NCBI RefSeq assembly: GCF_007833635.1
Contig: NZ_CP031125.1
Location: forward strand, 930,001 to 994,000
Reading direction: 5' to 3'
Length of the DNA stretch: 64,000 bases
Source: Candidatus Pelagibacter sp. FZCC0015
GTDB lineage: Bacteria > Pseudomonadota > Alphaproteobacteria > Pelagibacterales > Pelagibacteraceae
In this document: positions 52,761-60,860 of the stretch, in pieces
How the letters are laid out: every line of letters begins with the position of its first letter
Numbering within the stretch: the first letter of the stretch is position 1
Notes under the pieces: generated by a model
What the model was told of the DNA's origin: nothing
What the model saw: only the letters and a program-made list of their open reading frames with translations
Database searches by the model: none
Translations under genes and position numbers: made by a program

Positions 52761-52833
52761 GTTTTTTTTATTATTTTTTTATCTTAATAAAAAAAATTAC
52801 CAACTTCTAGTCTTAGAACCTTTCATTAAAGTT

Positions 52834-53157
52834 TTATTTTCCAACTGGTCGATAAGAAGATGCAGCTTTTGCAGCTTTTTCTGCTGCTTTGTTAAAATCA
52901 ACAGCTTCCATGATATTCATGTCTTCAATTGTGCCAGTTGATTGCATTAACATCTTCATACCTGCCATAGTTTCAAAATCTGATCCTTCAATAATAGCTA
53001 TGAAATCATATGCTCCTCTAAGAGTCATCATTTCTATAAGTTTTCCACCAGCAGCTTCAGTTATTTTTTTTGCAGCTTCTTGTCTATTATCTGAAGGGTT
53101 CTTAACGAAACCAGCAAGACCTTGAGTTGAGTATTTACCTAGTACAACAAACTTCAT
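52834..53157 (-). CDS. GYD-domain protein
   Basis: The 107-residue protein belongs to the GYD-domain family, a ferredoxin-like (ACT-like) fold of unknown function: KFVVLGKYSTQGLAGFVKNPSDNRQEAAKKI, LIEMMTLRGAYDFIAIIEGSDFETMAGMKMLMQSTGTI, and an alanine-rich C-terminus. The motif GAYD occupies the position that names the family. A strong AAAGGAGG site 4-5 bases before the ATG predicts high translation. It is upstream of the moaA operon and downstream of the ABC ATPase gene on the same strand. Confidence 0.88.
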   Translation of the reverse strand: MKFVVLGKYSTQGLAGFVKNPSDNRQEAAKKITEAAGGKLIEMMTLRGAYDFIAIIEGSDFETMAGMKMLMQSTGTIEDMNIMEAVDFNKAAEKAAKAASSYRPVGK

Positions 53158-53243
53158 TATTCCTCCTTTTTTATATTTAAATTATAACAAAATTCTCATT
53201 TGTTAAAAATGATTTAGGATTAATATGGTTTGAAAATTATTAA
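53158..53243 (-). promoter_or_regulatory. Leader of the GYD gene with strong ribosome site
   Basis: Reading on the minus strand, AAAGGAGG (about 53159-53168) precedes the ATG, and TATAAT at 53186-53181 could be a -10 box. No good -35 is spaced at 16-18 bases. This would uncouple the gene from the ABC operon upstream. Confidence 0.4.
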
Positions 53244-54038
53244 CTAATTTTTACTTAGTCTATCCATCTCTTTTAATTCAACTTCAAGTTTATCTAGCTC
53301 TTCTCCACCAGCCATCATTCCTAATAGCTCTTCTCGGCTAATATCTTTTTTATTAAAAGTTCCTAAGCTTTTACCTCTATTAAGAACAGTAAAACTATTT
53401 CCCACAGGATATGCGTGGTGAACATTATGCGTAATTAAAATTACAGCTAAACCTTGTGAAGCCGCTTTTACAATATATTTTAAAACCATTGATGCTTGAT
53501 GAACACCAAGTGCAGAAGTTGGTTCATCTAAAACTAAAACTTTTGCACCAAAATATATAGCTCTTGATATAGCTAAACATTGTCTCTCACCACCAGACAT
53601 TGTACCAACTGCTTGAGAAGGATCTCTTACATCAATTCCAATTTGACCCATTCTTTCAGCAGCAATTTGATTTGCCTTTTCAATATCGAAAGTTTTTAAA
53701 AAAGGTAGTCCCTTTAATGGCTCTCTTCCCATAAAAAAGTTTCTTGTGACACTCATTAATGGAACCAGAGCTAAGTCTTGGTAAACTGTTCCAATTCCCA
53801 TATCCAAAGCATCTTTTGGTGAGTCAAAAACAGTTTTTTTACCTTCGATTACTATTTCACCTTCATCAGGTTTATGAACACCAGCTAAAGTTTTTATTAA
53901 TGTAGATTTTCCAGCACCATTGTCACCAAGTAAACACATGATCTCACCTTTTTTTAATTTCATAGTGACATCTTTAAGAGCAATCACTTTTCCAAAAAAT
54001 TTACTAATGTTGTTAAATTCAATTAAATTTTCTGACAT
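53244..54038 (-). CDS. Sugar ABC transporter ATP-binding protein (single-domain, RbsA/FrcA-like)
   Basis: This ATPase energises the CUT2-type transporter encoded with the permease and binding protein just upstream. The 264-residue protein holds one ATPase domain with Walker [15 protein letters not shown] (near 37-45), the signature [15 protein letters not shown] (about 150-165), Walker [13 protein letters not shown] and the switch His in ITHNVHHA. RbsA-type ATPases are usually double-domain (about 500 residues); single-domain forms such as FrcA also occur. It shares one base with the permease gene. Confidence 0.93.
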   Translation of the reverse strand: MSENLIEFNNISKFFGKVIALKDVTMKLKKGEIMCLLGDNGAGKSTLIKTLAGVHKPDEGEIVIEGKKTVFDSPKDALDMGIGTVYQDLALVPLMSVTRNFFMGREPLKGLPFLKTFDIEKANQIAAERMGQIGIDVRDPSQAVGTMSGGERQCLAISRAIYFGAKVLVLDEPTSALGVHQASMVLKYIVKAASQGLAVILITHNVHHAYPVGNSFTVLNRGKSLGTFNKKDISREELLGMMAGGEELDKLEVELKEMDRLSKN

Positions 54039-55165
54039 TATTTTGTCTCTGTTACTCGTTTTCTAATGTAATTATTAAATACTACAGCAATCAACATCAT
54101 TGCTCCTAAAAAAACTTTAAACCAATCAGTATCAACATCTGTATAAAATATTCCCATCGAAACAGTTCCAAATATTAATGCACCAAAAGCTGCACCAATT
54201 GCGGAACCATACCCTCCGGTTAACAAGCACCCACCAACGACTGCTGCTGCAATTGCTTCTAATTCTTTTAAATTTCCTCTCATAGTATCTGCAGAACCAG
54301 CATCTAAAACTTGAATAGTTGCAAAAATAGTTGCTGCAACTGCTGTCCCAATAAATAAACTTATTTTAACTCTTCCAACAGGCACACCAACATTTGTTGC
54401 ACCATTCTTGTCTCCTCCTGATGCAAAAATCCAGTTCCCATATCTAGTCTTCATCAATATCCATGTTGCAAAAAGCGTAGCTGCAATAAACCATATTACT
54501 GAAGGAGGAATGCCAGTAGCTAATGGAGTTCCATCAGTTCTTAATGCGATTAAATTCATTGAACCTAACCAAGTAAACAACCATTTGAAAGTGTCAGTTG
54601 CAAACATCCACGCGATTGGATCATTCTCAATTAAAACTCTTAAGCCTGGAACTTGTGTTCTTCCTGTAATTAATCTTGTAATTGCTAATGTTGCTCCTCT
54701 TAAAATAAACAACATTGCAAGAGTTACTATAAAAGATGGAAGTCCTGTTCTAACAACAAGGATACCATTGAAATAACCAACTAGTACTGCCATAGCAAAA
54801 GCAAAAATAATACTTATCCATAAAGGCCAACCCCAATAAATTGCAGGTATTGCTATACAAATTCCTGCAAAACCAATCATTGATCCAATTGATAAATCAA
54901 ATTCACCACCAATCATTAGCATCGCTGCTGCAATTGCAATTATTCCTAAATTTGCGGAAACATCTAAAAAGTTTAGAGTTCCGTAAGCACTGAACATGCC
55001 AGTATCACCTGCAACTATCCCAAAAAATATAAATACTAAAATTGCACCACCAACAGCGCCTAATTCAGGTCTATTTAAAAGTAATCTTAGTTTTGATACT
55101 TCTTTAAGTCTTTCGTCTTGACCAGAAGTTTTTTTTGATGCGATACTTTTAGCTTTATCTGACAT
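54038..55165 (-). CDS. Sugar ABC transporter permease (RbsC-like)
   Basis: The 375-residue protein is a CUT2-family (BPD_transp_2) permease with about ten transmembrane helices; [26 protein letters not shown] near residue 85 and [27 protein letters not shown] near 315 are typical of RbsC-type proteins. A cytoplasmic N-terminal segment (about 45 residues, charged) precedes the first helix. Its partner is the ATPase directly downstream. Between it and the upstream binding-protein gene lies a strong hairpin. Confidence 0.93.
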   Translation of the reverse strand: MSDKAKSIASKKTSGQDERLKEVSKLRLLLNRPELGAVGGAILVFIFFGIVAGDTGMFSAYGTLNFLDVSANLGIIAIAAAMLMIGGEFDLSIGSMIGFAGICIAIPAIYWGWPLWISIIFAFAMAVLVGYFNGILVVRTGLPSFIVTLAMLFILRGATLAITRLITGRTQVPGLRVLIENDPIAWMFATDTFKWLFTWLGSMNLIALRTDGTPLATGIPPSVIWFIAATLFATWILMKTRYGNWIFASGGDKNGATNVGVPVGRVKISLFIGTAVAATIFATIQVLDAGSADTMRGNLKELEAIAAAVVGGCLLTGGYGSAIGAAFGALIFGTVSMGIFYTDVDTDWFKVFLGAMMLIAVVFNNYIRKRVTETK

Positions 55166-55186
55166 TAATTTGAATTTTGTTTAGAA

Positions 55187-55219
55187 AAAAGGCCTAACTA
55201 AAAGTTAGCTAGGCCTTTT
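55187..55219 (-). terminator. Intercistronic hairpin/partial terminator between binding protein and permease
   Basis: AAAAGGCCTA at 55187-55196 pairs exactly with TAGGCCTTTT at 55210-55219; after one mismatch an inner CTAA/TTAG stem closes on a 3-base loop. On the minus strand it is followed by more T residues (T-tract at about 55186-55181), so it looks like a rho-independent terminator. It lies after the binding-protein stop and before the permease start. Confidence 0.78.
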
Positions 55220-55229
55220 AAAGTATTTT

Positions 55230-56153
55230 TTATCTGTAACCTTGAGCTGCCCACTTAATTACTTTAGCTGCATTATCAGGAGTTACGAAACCAGGACCAG
55301 TCATAACTACTCCAGCTGGCATAGTTCCATATCTCATGTACTGACCAAAAATTGCTATTGGTAAGTAACCTTGTAGGTATTGTTGTTGGTCAATTAAAAA
55401 CTCTACTTTACCTGCAGCAGCAGCTTTTAACATTCCTGGTGACATATCGAATGTACCAAGTTTAACAGAACCAACTTTTCCTGCAGCTTCTAAAGCTTTA
55501 AGAGCAGCTTCACCTGCAAGACCAGCACCTAAAGTTAGGATAGTATCATATCCACCACCTAATTTAGCAGCAACAGCTTTTTGAATTTCTGTTGGGTCAT
55601 TAGAAGTTCCTAAGATGTCAACTGATCCACCAAAACCTTTTTTGAATCCAGCACATCTTCTATCTAGCGCAACGTTTCCAACTTCGTGGTTAACACATAG
55701 TGCTTTTTTACCACCAGCAGCTTTCATTTTTTGTCCGCCACCTACACCAGCTTCAAACTCAGTTTGTCCAACGTGAGCACTGATACCTAGTGAAGCAAAG
55801 TCATCTGAACCAGAGTTCATTGAAATTACTGGAATACCAGCAGCAATAGCAGCTTTAACAGATTTTCCTAAAGCAGCAGCATCTGGAAGAGTAATCACAA
55901 TACCTTTTGGTTTTTGTGAAACTGCGTTGTCAATTAATTTAGCCATTTCAACCATGTCGAAAGTAGCAGGTGCAGTGTACTTGCAAGATATTCCCATATC
56001 TGCACATCCTTTATCTACACCATTCTTAGCAACAGACCAAAACGGGTCGTTAGCTTGTCCGTGAGATACAACGATCACATCTACCGCTAAAGCAGACACT
56101 GAAAGCATAACCCAAGCAACAAAAGCTAATAACGATTTATATAATGTTTTCAT
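55230..56153 (-). CDS. Periplasmic sugar/inositol-binding protein of the CUT2 ABC transporter
   Basis: The 307-residue protein has a signal peptide (residues 1-23, ending SALA) and a peripla_BP_4 fold: VIVVSHGQANDPFWSVAKNGVDKGCADMGI, IVITLPDAAALGKSVKAAIAAGIPVISMNSGS, LTLGAGLAGEAALKAL and GTFDMSPGMLKAAAAG. Four cysteines lie within the mature protein. The composition is far richer in Ala and Gly than its neighbours, suggesting high expression. Neighbouring IolE- and IolG-like genes suggest myo-inositol or another polyol as the substrate, inferred from context. The leader contains several inverted repeats. Confidence 0.93.
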   Translation of the reverse strand: MKTLYKSLLAFVAWVMLSVSALAVDVIVVSHGQANDPFWSVAKNGVDKGCADMGISCKYTAPATFDMVEMAKLIDNAVSQKPKGIVITLPDAAALGKSVKAAIAAGIPVISMNSGSDDFASLGISAHVGQTEFEAGVGGGQKMKAAGGKKALCVNHEVGNVALDRRCAGFKKGFGGSVDILGTSNDPTEIQKAVAAKLGGGYDTILTLGAGLAGEAALKALEAAGKVGSVKLGTFDMSPGMLKAAAAGKVEFLIDQQQYLQGYLPIAIFGQYMRYGTMPAGVVMTGPGFVTPDNAAKVIKWAAQGYR

Positions 56154-56174
56154 TATTTTTTCCTCTCGTTTAAA

Positions 56175-56261
56175 TAAAAGTTAACTTTTAATGCGCGGAC
56201 GTTAACATAAAAAAAACTAGGTTGTAAAGATGACAACTTTAAAATGTATAGGTTTTATACA
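56175..56261. promoter_or_regulatory. Inverted repeats upstream of the ABC operon
   Basis: Three dyads are visible in this leader: a perfect 16-base palindrome TAAAAGTTAACTTTTA at 56175-56190, GTTGT-N7-ACAAC at 56221-56237 and TGTATA-N5-TATACA at 56245-56261. Any could be an operator. The first lies about 20 bases upstream of the ATG, near the AGAGG ribosome site; the other two are far enough upstream to overlap a promoter. Confidence 0.45.
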
Positions 56262-56300
56262 CAGTTTATAATTATTGTAGATTTTCTATTATTAGTTGTA

Positions 56301-57302
56301 TTAAAATTTTATTTTAATTTGTTTTTTTTGTTTCAAAGAACTTGATGCAGCATTAGCGATGATAAGAGCTCTTCTTCCATCTTCAAAACTAGATATGGGT
56401 TTGTTTTTCTTAATTGTATATCTAGCCAGTTCATCCAGTTGAAGCTTGTATGCATCAACATATCTATCAATAAAAAAATTAAGAAGAGGTTTTTTTTGAG
56501 AAGTGTTATTTTTGGTAAATATTTCCGTCTCGTTTTCTTTTTTATTTCCAGAAATCAACATTCCTTTAGATCCAAACAACTCTACTCTTTGATCATAGCC
56601 AAAACTACAATGTCTTGAATTAGCAATTATACATTGCACACCTTTTTTTGATCTTAAAATGCATGAGGCAAGCTCATAATCTTTAATTTTATCAAATTTT
56701 TTGTCAGAAATATTGCTTCCTGTTGAATAAATTGACTCTATCTCATCTTTTTCCAAATAAAATCTAGCTAAATCAAAGTCATGTATCATCATGTCTTTAA
56801 ATATACCTCCCGAAACTTTTAAATAACTTAAAGGAGGAGGGGCAGGATCTCTACTTGTTATTATAATTTTTTCTAGCCGTCCTATTTTTCCTTTTTGAAG
56901 CTCTTTTTTTAACGAACTATGACCCGGGTCATACCTTCTATTAAATCCTAACTGTATTTTTGGATTTAGTTTTTTTATTTTTCTTAGGCATTTGTTAACT
57001 TTATCAATATTTAAATCTAAAGGTTTTTCACAAAAAATTACCTTTTTGTATTTAGCTGCTTCCTCAATTAATTTGATATGCGTTGGTGTACTTGAGGCAA
57101 TAAATATTAGATCTATATTTTTATCTTTGAAAGCAATTTGAGGATTGTTAATAGATGTTGAGTTAAATTTTTTCGATAATTTTTGATTAAGTTTTGTATC
57201 GATATCAAAAGTATATTTTAATTTAAAACTTTTATGAGAAAATAAGTTCTCAGCATGCATTTGACCAATTCTTCCAAGACCAATTAACGCAACGTTAATC
57301 AT
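56301..57302 (-). CDS. iolG: Gfo/Idh/MocA dehydrogenase, inositol 2-dehydrogenase-like (IolG)
   Basis: IolG oxidises myo-inositol to 2-keto-myo-inositol (scyllo-inosose) using NAD. The 333-residue protein has the N-terminal Rossmann motif ALIGLGRIGQMHAENLF, FCEKPLDL (the conserved EKP lysine), GFNRRYDPGHSSLK and the catalytic GGIFKDMMIHDFDLARFYL (Asp/His). These match iolG-type enzymes closely, and the context with an inosose dehydratase-like gene supports the role. It starts inside the last 4 bases of the upstream dehydrogenase gene. The specificity among polyols is not proved. Confidence 0.85.
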   Translation of the reverse strand: MINVALIGLGRIGQMHAENLFSHKSFKLKYTFDIDTKLNQKLSKKFNSTSINNPQIAFKDKNIDLIFIASSTPTHIKLIEEAAKYKKVIFCEKPLDLNIDKVNKCLRKIKKLNPKIQLGFNRRYDPGHSSLKKELQKGKIGRLEKIIITSRDPAPPPLSYLKVSGGIFKDMMIHDFDLARFYLEKDEIESIYSTGSNISDKKFDKIKDYELASCILRSKKGVQCIIANSRHCSFGYDQRVELFGSKGMLISGNKKENETEIFTKNNTSQKKPLLNFFIDRYVDAYKLQLDELARYTIKKNKPISSFEDGRRALIIANAASSSLKQKKQIKIKF

Positions 57303-58426
57303 AGTTTAACCCATTTTTTTGATTTACTAGATTTTTTACATGCATGAATAAATTTAGCAGTTTCATATCCATCATCTTCATTAGGATAAAAAACTCTTTT
57401 TTTTGATTTTAATGACTCAGCAAACTCTCTATAAATGTTAGAAAAAGCATCCAAATAACCTTCAGGATGACCAAATTTTATTCTAGAAAATTTTTTTGAA
57501 AAACTTGCGTCATGAAATCCTCTTTCTAATATTCTGACAGCTCCTTTTGATGGATTATATTTTAAATAAGTTGGATCATTTTGTACCCATTCTAAACTTC
57601 CTTTAGATCCAAAAATTCTTATTCTTAAACCATAAACTCCACCTCTTGCAGTACAACTTGTCCAAAACATTCCTTTAGCACCATTATCAAATTCAATTAA
57701 TACTTTAGCGTTGTTATCCATTTTAACTATTTTTGATACTTGAGTGATATCAGCAAAAACTTTTTTTGTTTTTAATCCAGACATATAACCGGCAAGGTGA
57801 CAAGCATGAGACCCAAGTTCGTTTAAAACTGTAGAGACGCCTACAATTTTTTTATCAAGTTTCCAACGAAACATTTTTCTAGAGTTTTTTTTATTTATTG
57901 TTTTTCCTTCACTCCAGTCTTGAACATACTCAAAATTAATATCTTCTACTTTGCCAATTTTTCCTTTTTCAATTAATACTTTGGCTTCTCGAACCATGGG
58001 GTAGGCTGAATAATTATGTGTTAGAGCATATTTAATTTTTTTATTTTTTTTTATTTTATTAAATAAACTTTTTGCTTGTTTCAGATCAGCGGCAAAAGGT
58101 TTATCAGAAATTATATGAATGTTTTTATCGATAAACTTTTCAGCAATAATTTGATGACTTCCTGGCGGTGTCATTATTGACACAACATCAATTTTATCTT
58201 TTCGAAGACTTTCTTTGTTGGCCATGGTTAAATAATTTGAATAACATCTATCTTCACTCACACCGATGCTTTTTCCAAACGAAGTTGATTGTTTTGAATC
58301 TCTTGAAAAAACTCCTGCTACAATTTCATATTTGTCATCAAACCTTGATGAAATTCTGTGCACGTGACCAATCCAGGAATTAGGTCCACCTCCAATGATA
58401 CCTAGTTTTAATTTTTTAGATTTCAT
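57299..58426 (-). CDS. Gfo/Idh/MocA-family oxidoreductase
   Basis: A second NAD(P)-dependent sugar or polyol dehydrogenase, 375 residues. The N-terminus LGIIGGGPNSWIGHVHRISSR has an unusual insertion in the glycine loop, as seen in some family members; ISDKPFAADL carries the DKP lysine and GVSTVLNELGSHACHLAGYM the catalytic His region. It may act on scyllo-inositol or another polyol, working with the IolG-like enzyme, with which it overlaps by 4 bases. The divergent IolE-like gene starts 30 bases from its ATG. Confidence 0.87.
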   Translation of the reverse strand: MKSKKLKLGIIGGGPNSWIGHVHRISSRFDDKYEIVAGVFSRDSKQSTSFGKSIGVSEDRCYSNYLTMANKESLRKDKIDVVSIMTPPGSHQIIAEKFIDKNIHIISDKPFAADLKQAKSLFNKIKKNKKIKYALTHNYSAYPMVREAKVLIEKGKIGKVEDINFEYVQDWSEGKTINKKNSRKMFRWKLDKKIVGVSTVLNELGSHACHLAGYMSGLKTKKVFADITQVSKIVKMDNNAKVLIEFDNGAKGMFWTSCTARGGVYGLRIRIFGSKGSLEWVQNDPTYLKYNPSKGAVRILERGFHDASFSKKFSRIKFGHPEGYLDAFSNIYREFAESLKSKKRVFYPNEDDGYETAKFIHACKKSSKSKKWVKL

Positions 58427-58456
58427 TTTTAAAACTTATATATATAAGACTTATTT

Positions 58457-59359
58457 ATGTCAGTAAAATTAGGAATAGCGCCGATTGCATGGAGTAATGA
58501 TGACATGCCAGAATTAGGAGGTGATACTTCTTTAGAACAATGCTTGTCAGAAGCAAGTAAGGCAGGTTTTATTGGAATTGAGTCTGGAGGAAAATTTCCC
58601 AAAACATCTGAGGAGTTAATACCTAAATTAAAAGAGTTTAATTTAAATCTTTGCTCAGGTTGGTATGGAGCAAACTTAAGAAAAAATAGTATTACAGAGG
58701 AAAAAAATTTAATTCAAGATCAGCTAAAATTATTTAAAGATTGCAATTCACCTTGTATGGTTTTTGCTGAAGTTTCAGGATCGATCCAAGGAGATCCAAA
58801 CAGAAGACTTTCCACAAGACCAAAAATGGATCTTGATGAAGCTAAAGAGTACTATTCAAAAATTTCTGAAATGGGAAAATATTTAGAAGATGAAGGAATG
58901 CCTCTTGCTTACCATCATCACATGGGAACAGTTATAGAAACTGAGGAAGATACCATAAGATTGTTAGAAAATACTGATGACAGTGTTAAACTTACTTTAG
59001 ATACTGGCCATATGTTGTTTGCTCAGGGTAATTCTCTAAAAATATTAAAAGATTTCAGTGAAAGACTTATTCATATGCACTGCAAAGATATTAGAAAAAA
59101 TGTTTTAGAAAAATCTTTGAAAGAAGATTTAAGTTTTAGAGGAGCATTTTTAGAGGGTGCTTTTACAGTACCTGGAGACGGCTGTATTGATTACAAGCCA
59201 CTATTTGATGTATTAAAAGAAAAAAATTATTCAGGTTGGTTGGTAGTTGAAGCTGAGCAAGATCCAGCAAAAGCAAATCCTTTTGAATATGCAAAGATTG
59301 GTTATAAATATTTAACTGAAACCTTAAATAGCAGTAATATAGAGATTTTTAAAAATTGA
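58457..59359 (+). CDS. iolE: Sugar phosphate isomerase/epimerase family, inosose dehydratase-like (IolE)
   Basis: IolE dehydrates 2-keto-myo-inositol to a diketo product. The 300-residue TIM-barrel protein begins VKLGIAPIAWSNDDMPELGGDTSLEQCLSEASKAGFIGIESG, a segment typical of IolE proteins, and contains LAYHHHMGTVIETEEDT (metal-binding His/Glu), LTLDTGHM and LIHMHCKDIR, then GWLVVEAEQDPAKANP. All expected metal ligands appear present. It diverges from the dehydrogenase pair, so a shared regulator may act on the 30-base gap. Downstream pathway genes iolB/C/D are not in the window. Confidence 0.88.
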   Translation: MSVKLGIAPIAWSNDDMPELGGDTSLEQCLSEASKAGFIGIESGGKFPKTSEELIPKLKEFNLNLCSGWYGANLRKNSITEEKNLIQDQLKLFKDCNSPCMVFAEVSGSIQGDPNRRLSTRPKMDLDEAKEYYSKISEMGKYLEDEGMPLAYHHHMGTVIETEEDTIRLLENTDDSVKLTLDTGHMLFAQGNSLKILKDFSERLIHMHCKDIRKNVLEKSLKEDLSFRGAFLEGAFTVPGDGCIDYKPLFDVLKEKNYSGWLVVEAEQDPAKANPFEYAKIGYKYLTETLNSSNIEIFKN

Positions 59360-59860
59360 TTATCTATAAATAGAAGTAAGTTCGTTGTTTCCTGCTGCAA
59401 CACAAGGTGATTTAAAACAAGTACCAACAATCCACTCTGAACCTGGATCAGGTAAAAAATTCGAAGACATTACAAAGATCACTCCCATTTCAACGGCTTG
59501 ACCAGCTTTACCTTCAGCTTTTATTCTTGGATCAGGATCAGTTTTTACTTTTGAGTCATCAGAAAATGGATTTTCAATTTTTAAATTTTCATTGATATAA
59601 TTAACAACTTTATCAGCTATCCATTCACCATTACATGGATCACCCCAAACAGTGAATTTACCTTCATCGTTATTACCACATTTGTTAATTTCATCATTAA
59701 TTAGATCAACGACTTTGTTATGATTTTCTTTTACTAAATTAGCTTTAGCTTCAACTGCAGGTCTAGTACTTGCCGTCCAAATTAACATACCAACTACAAA
59801 GATTGCAGATGCTGATACTAAAAATTCTAAAAAACCAAAATTTTTGAAATTAATTTTCAT
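59360..59860 (-). CDS. Small membrane-anchored protein, possibly pilin-like, function unknown
   Basis: The 166-residue protein has a hydrophobic N-terminal helix (FGFLEFLVSASAIFVVGMLIW, about 9-29) followed by a helical stretch and a cysteine-containing C-terminal part (C in INKCG, DPCNGEW, VGTCFKSPC). This resembles a type IV pilin: a helix after a short basic leader and a disulfide-closed C-terminal loop. The Glu lies at +3 after FG rather than at the canonical +5, and no pilus genes lie nearby, so the call is weak. It follows the 2-hydroxyacid dehydrogenase gene after one base and abuts iolE convergently. Confidence 0.5.
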   Translation of the reverse strand: MKINFKNFGFLEFLVSASAIFVVGMLIWTASTRPAVEAKANLVKENHNKVVDLINDEINKCGNNDEGKFTVWGDPCNGEWIADKVVNYINENLKIENPFSDDSKVKTDPDPRIKAEGKAGQAVEMGVIFVMSSNFLPDPGSEWIVGTCFKSPCVAAGNNELTSIYR

Positions 59861-59861
59861 T

Positions 59862-60824
59862 TTATAATTTTACAGTCTTTGATTTTTCCAACTTTTTGTC
59901 AAAAAAATCAATAATATTTTGGATTGTTTCTTTACCCATTCTTGTCATGCATTCCTCTGTGAACGCAGCAGTATGTGGACTTAAAAATACTTTATTATTT
60001 TTTAATAAAGGATTATTTGGATCAGGTGGCTCGATCTCAAAAACGTCTAAACCAGCTCCAAGAATTAAATTTTCATTTAAAGCTTTATTTAGATCAATTT
60101 CATTTATAACTCCACCTCTTGCAGCATTAATTATAATGCAATTTTTTTTCATATTTTTCAGCAAGTTGTAATTGATAATATTCTTTGTTTTTTCATTAAG
60201 AGGCACATGAAGAGATATAGCATCCATGTTTTTTGAAGCTTCTTCTAAACTATCTACTTTTGTACCACCATGCTTTTCAATTATTTCTTTGGACACAAAA
60301 GGATCATACACAAAAACTTTCATTTCAAATCCCTGACATCTTTTTATTAAAGCCTGTCCAATACGACCAAATCCAGCAATCAATATATTTTTATTCCACA
60401 ATTCAACAGTTTTGGGTAATTTATTTCGGTCATTGAATTTACCACTTTTAACAGTTTCATCGTACATATTTCCTTTTTTGGAAATATTTAGCAGCATAAA
60501 CATTACATGCTCAGCTACAGCCACTGCATTTGCGGTTGCTGTAATTGCAAGAGTAATGTCATTTTTTTTTGTGCTTTTTAAGTCTATATTGTCATAACCA
60601 ACACCATGTCTTGAAATAATTTTAAGTTTATTTGCACTATCAATTACTTCTCCAGCTAGTTTTGCAGTTCTAATTGAAACGCCATCACAATCTTTTATTT
60701 TTGTTTTAAGAAATTCGTTATCTGTATTTTCTATAACCTCAAATTCGTAATCTGGATTATTTTTTATAAGCTCTATCCCAGCTTCATGTATAGGTTGGAT
60801 TACTAATATTTTTTTCATAAGCAC
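59862..60824 (-). CDS. D-isomer specific 2-hydroxyacid dehydrogenase family protein
   Basis: The 320-residue protein is an NAD-dependent 2-hydroxyacid dehydrogenase of the SerA/hydroxypyruvate reductase type. ISRHGVGYDNIDL is the substrate loop, ILIAGFGRIGQALIKRC the NAD-binding motif (about 148-163), NAARGGVINE the catalytic Arg, VFEIEPP the Glu and SPHTAA the catalytic His. It has no ACT or regulatory extension, unlike long SerA enzymes. The substrate is unknown. It lies between the phytanoyl-CoA dioxygenase gene and the pilin-like gene on the same strand. Confidence 0.9.
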   Translation of the reverse strand: MLMKKILVIQPIHEAGIELIKNNPDYEFEVIENTDNEFLKTKIKDCDGVSIRTAKLAGEVIDSANKLKIISRHGVGYDNIDLKSTKKNDITLAITATANAVAVAEHVMFMLLNISKKGNMYDETVKSGKFNDRNKLPKTVELWNKNILIAGFGRIGQALIKRCQGFEMKVFVYDPFVSKEIIEKHGGTKVDSLEEASKNMDAISLHVPLNEKTKNIINYNLLKNMKKNCIIINAARGGVINEIDLNKALNENLILGAGLDVFEIEPPDPNNPLLKNNKVFLSPHTAAFTEECMTRMGKETIQNIIDFFDKKLEKSKTVKL

Positions 60825-60860
60825 TTATACACAAATATAAGTTTTATAAAATATTAATTA

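Noticed and set aside
54408..54776. Plus-strand 122-codon frame inside the ABC permease gene
   Set aside because: Shadow of the permease; the translation has no coherent domain.
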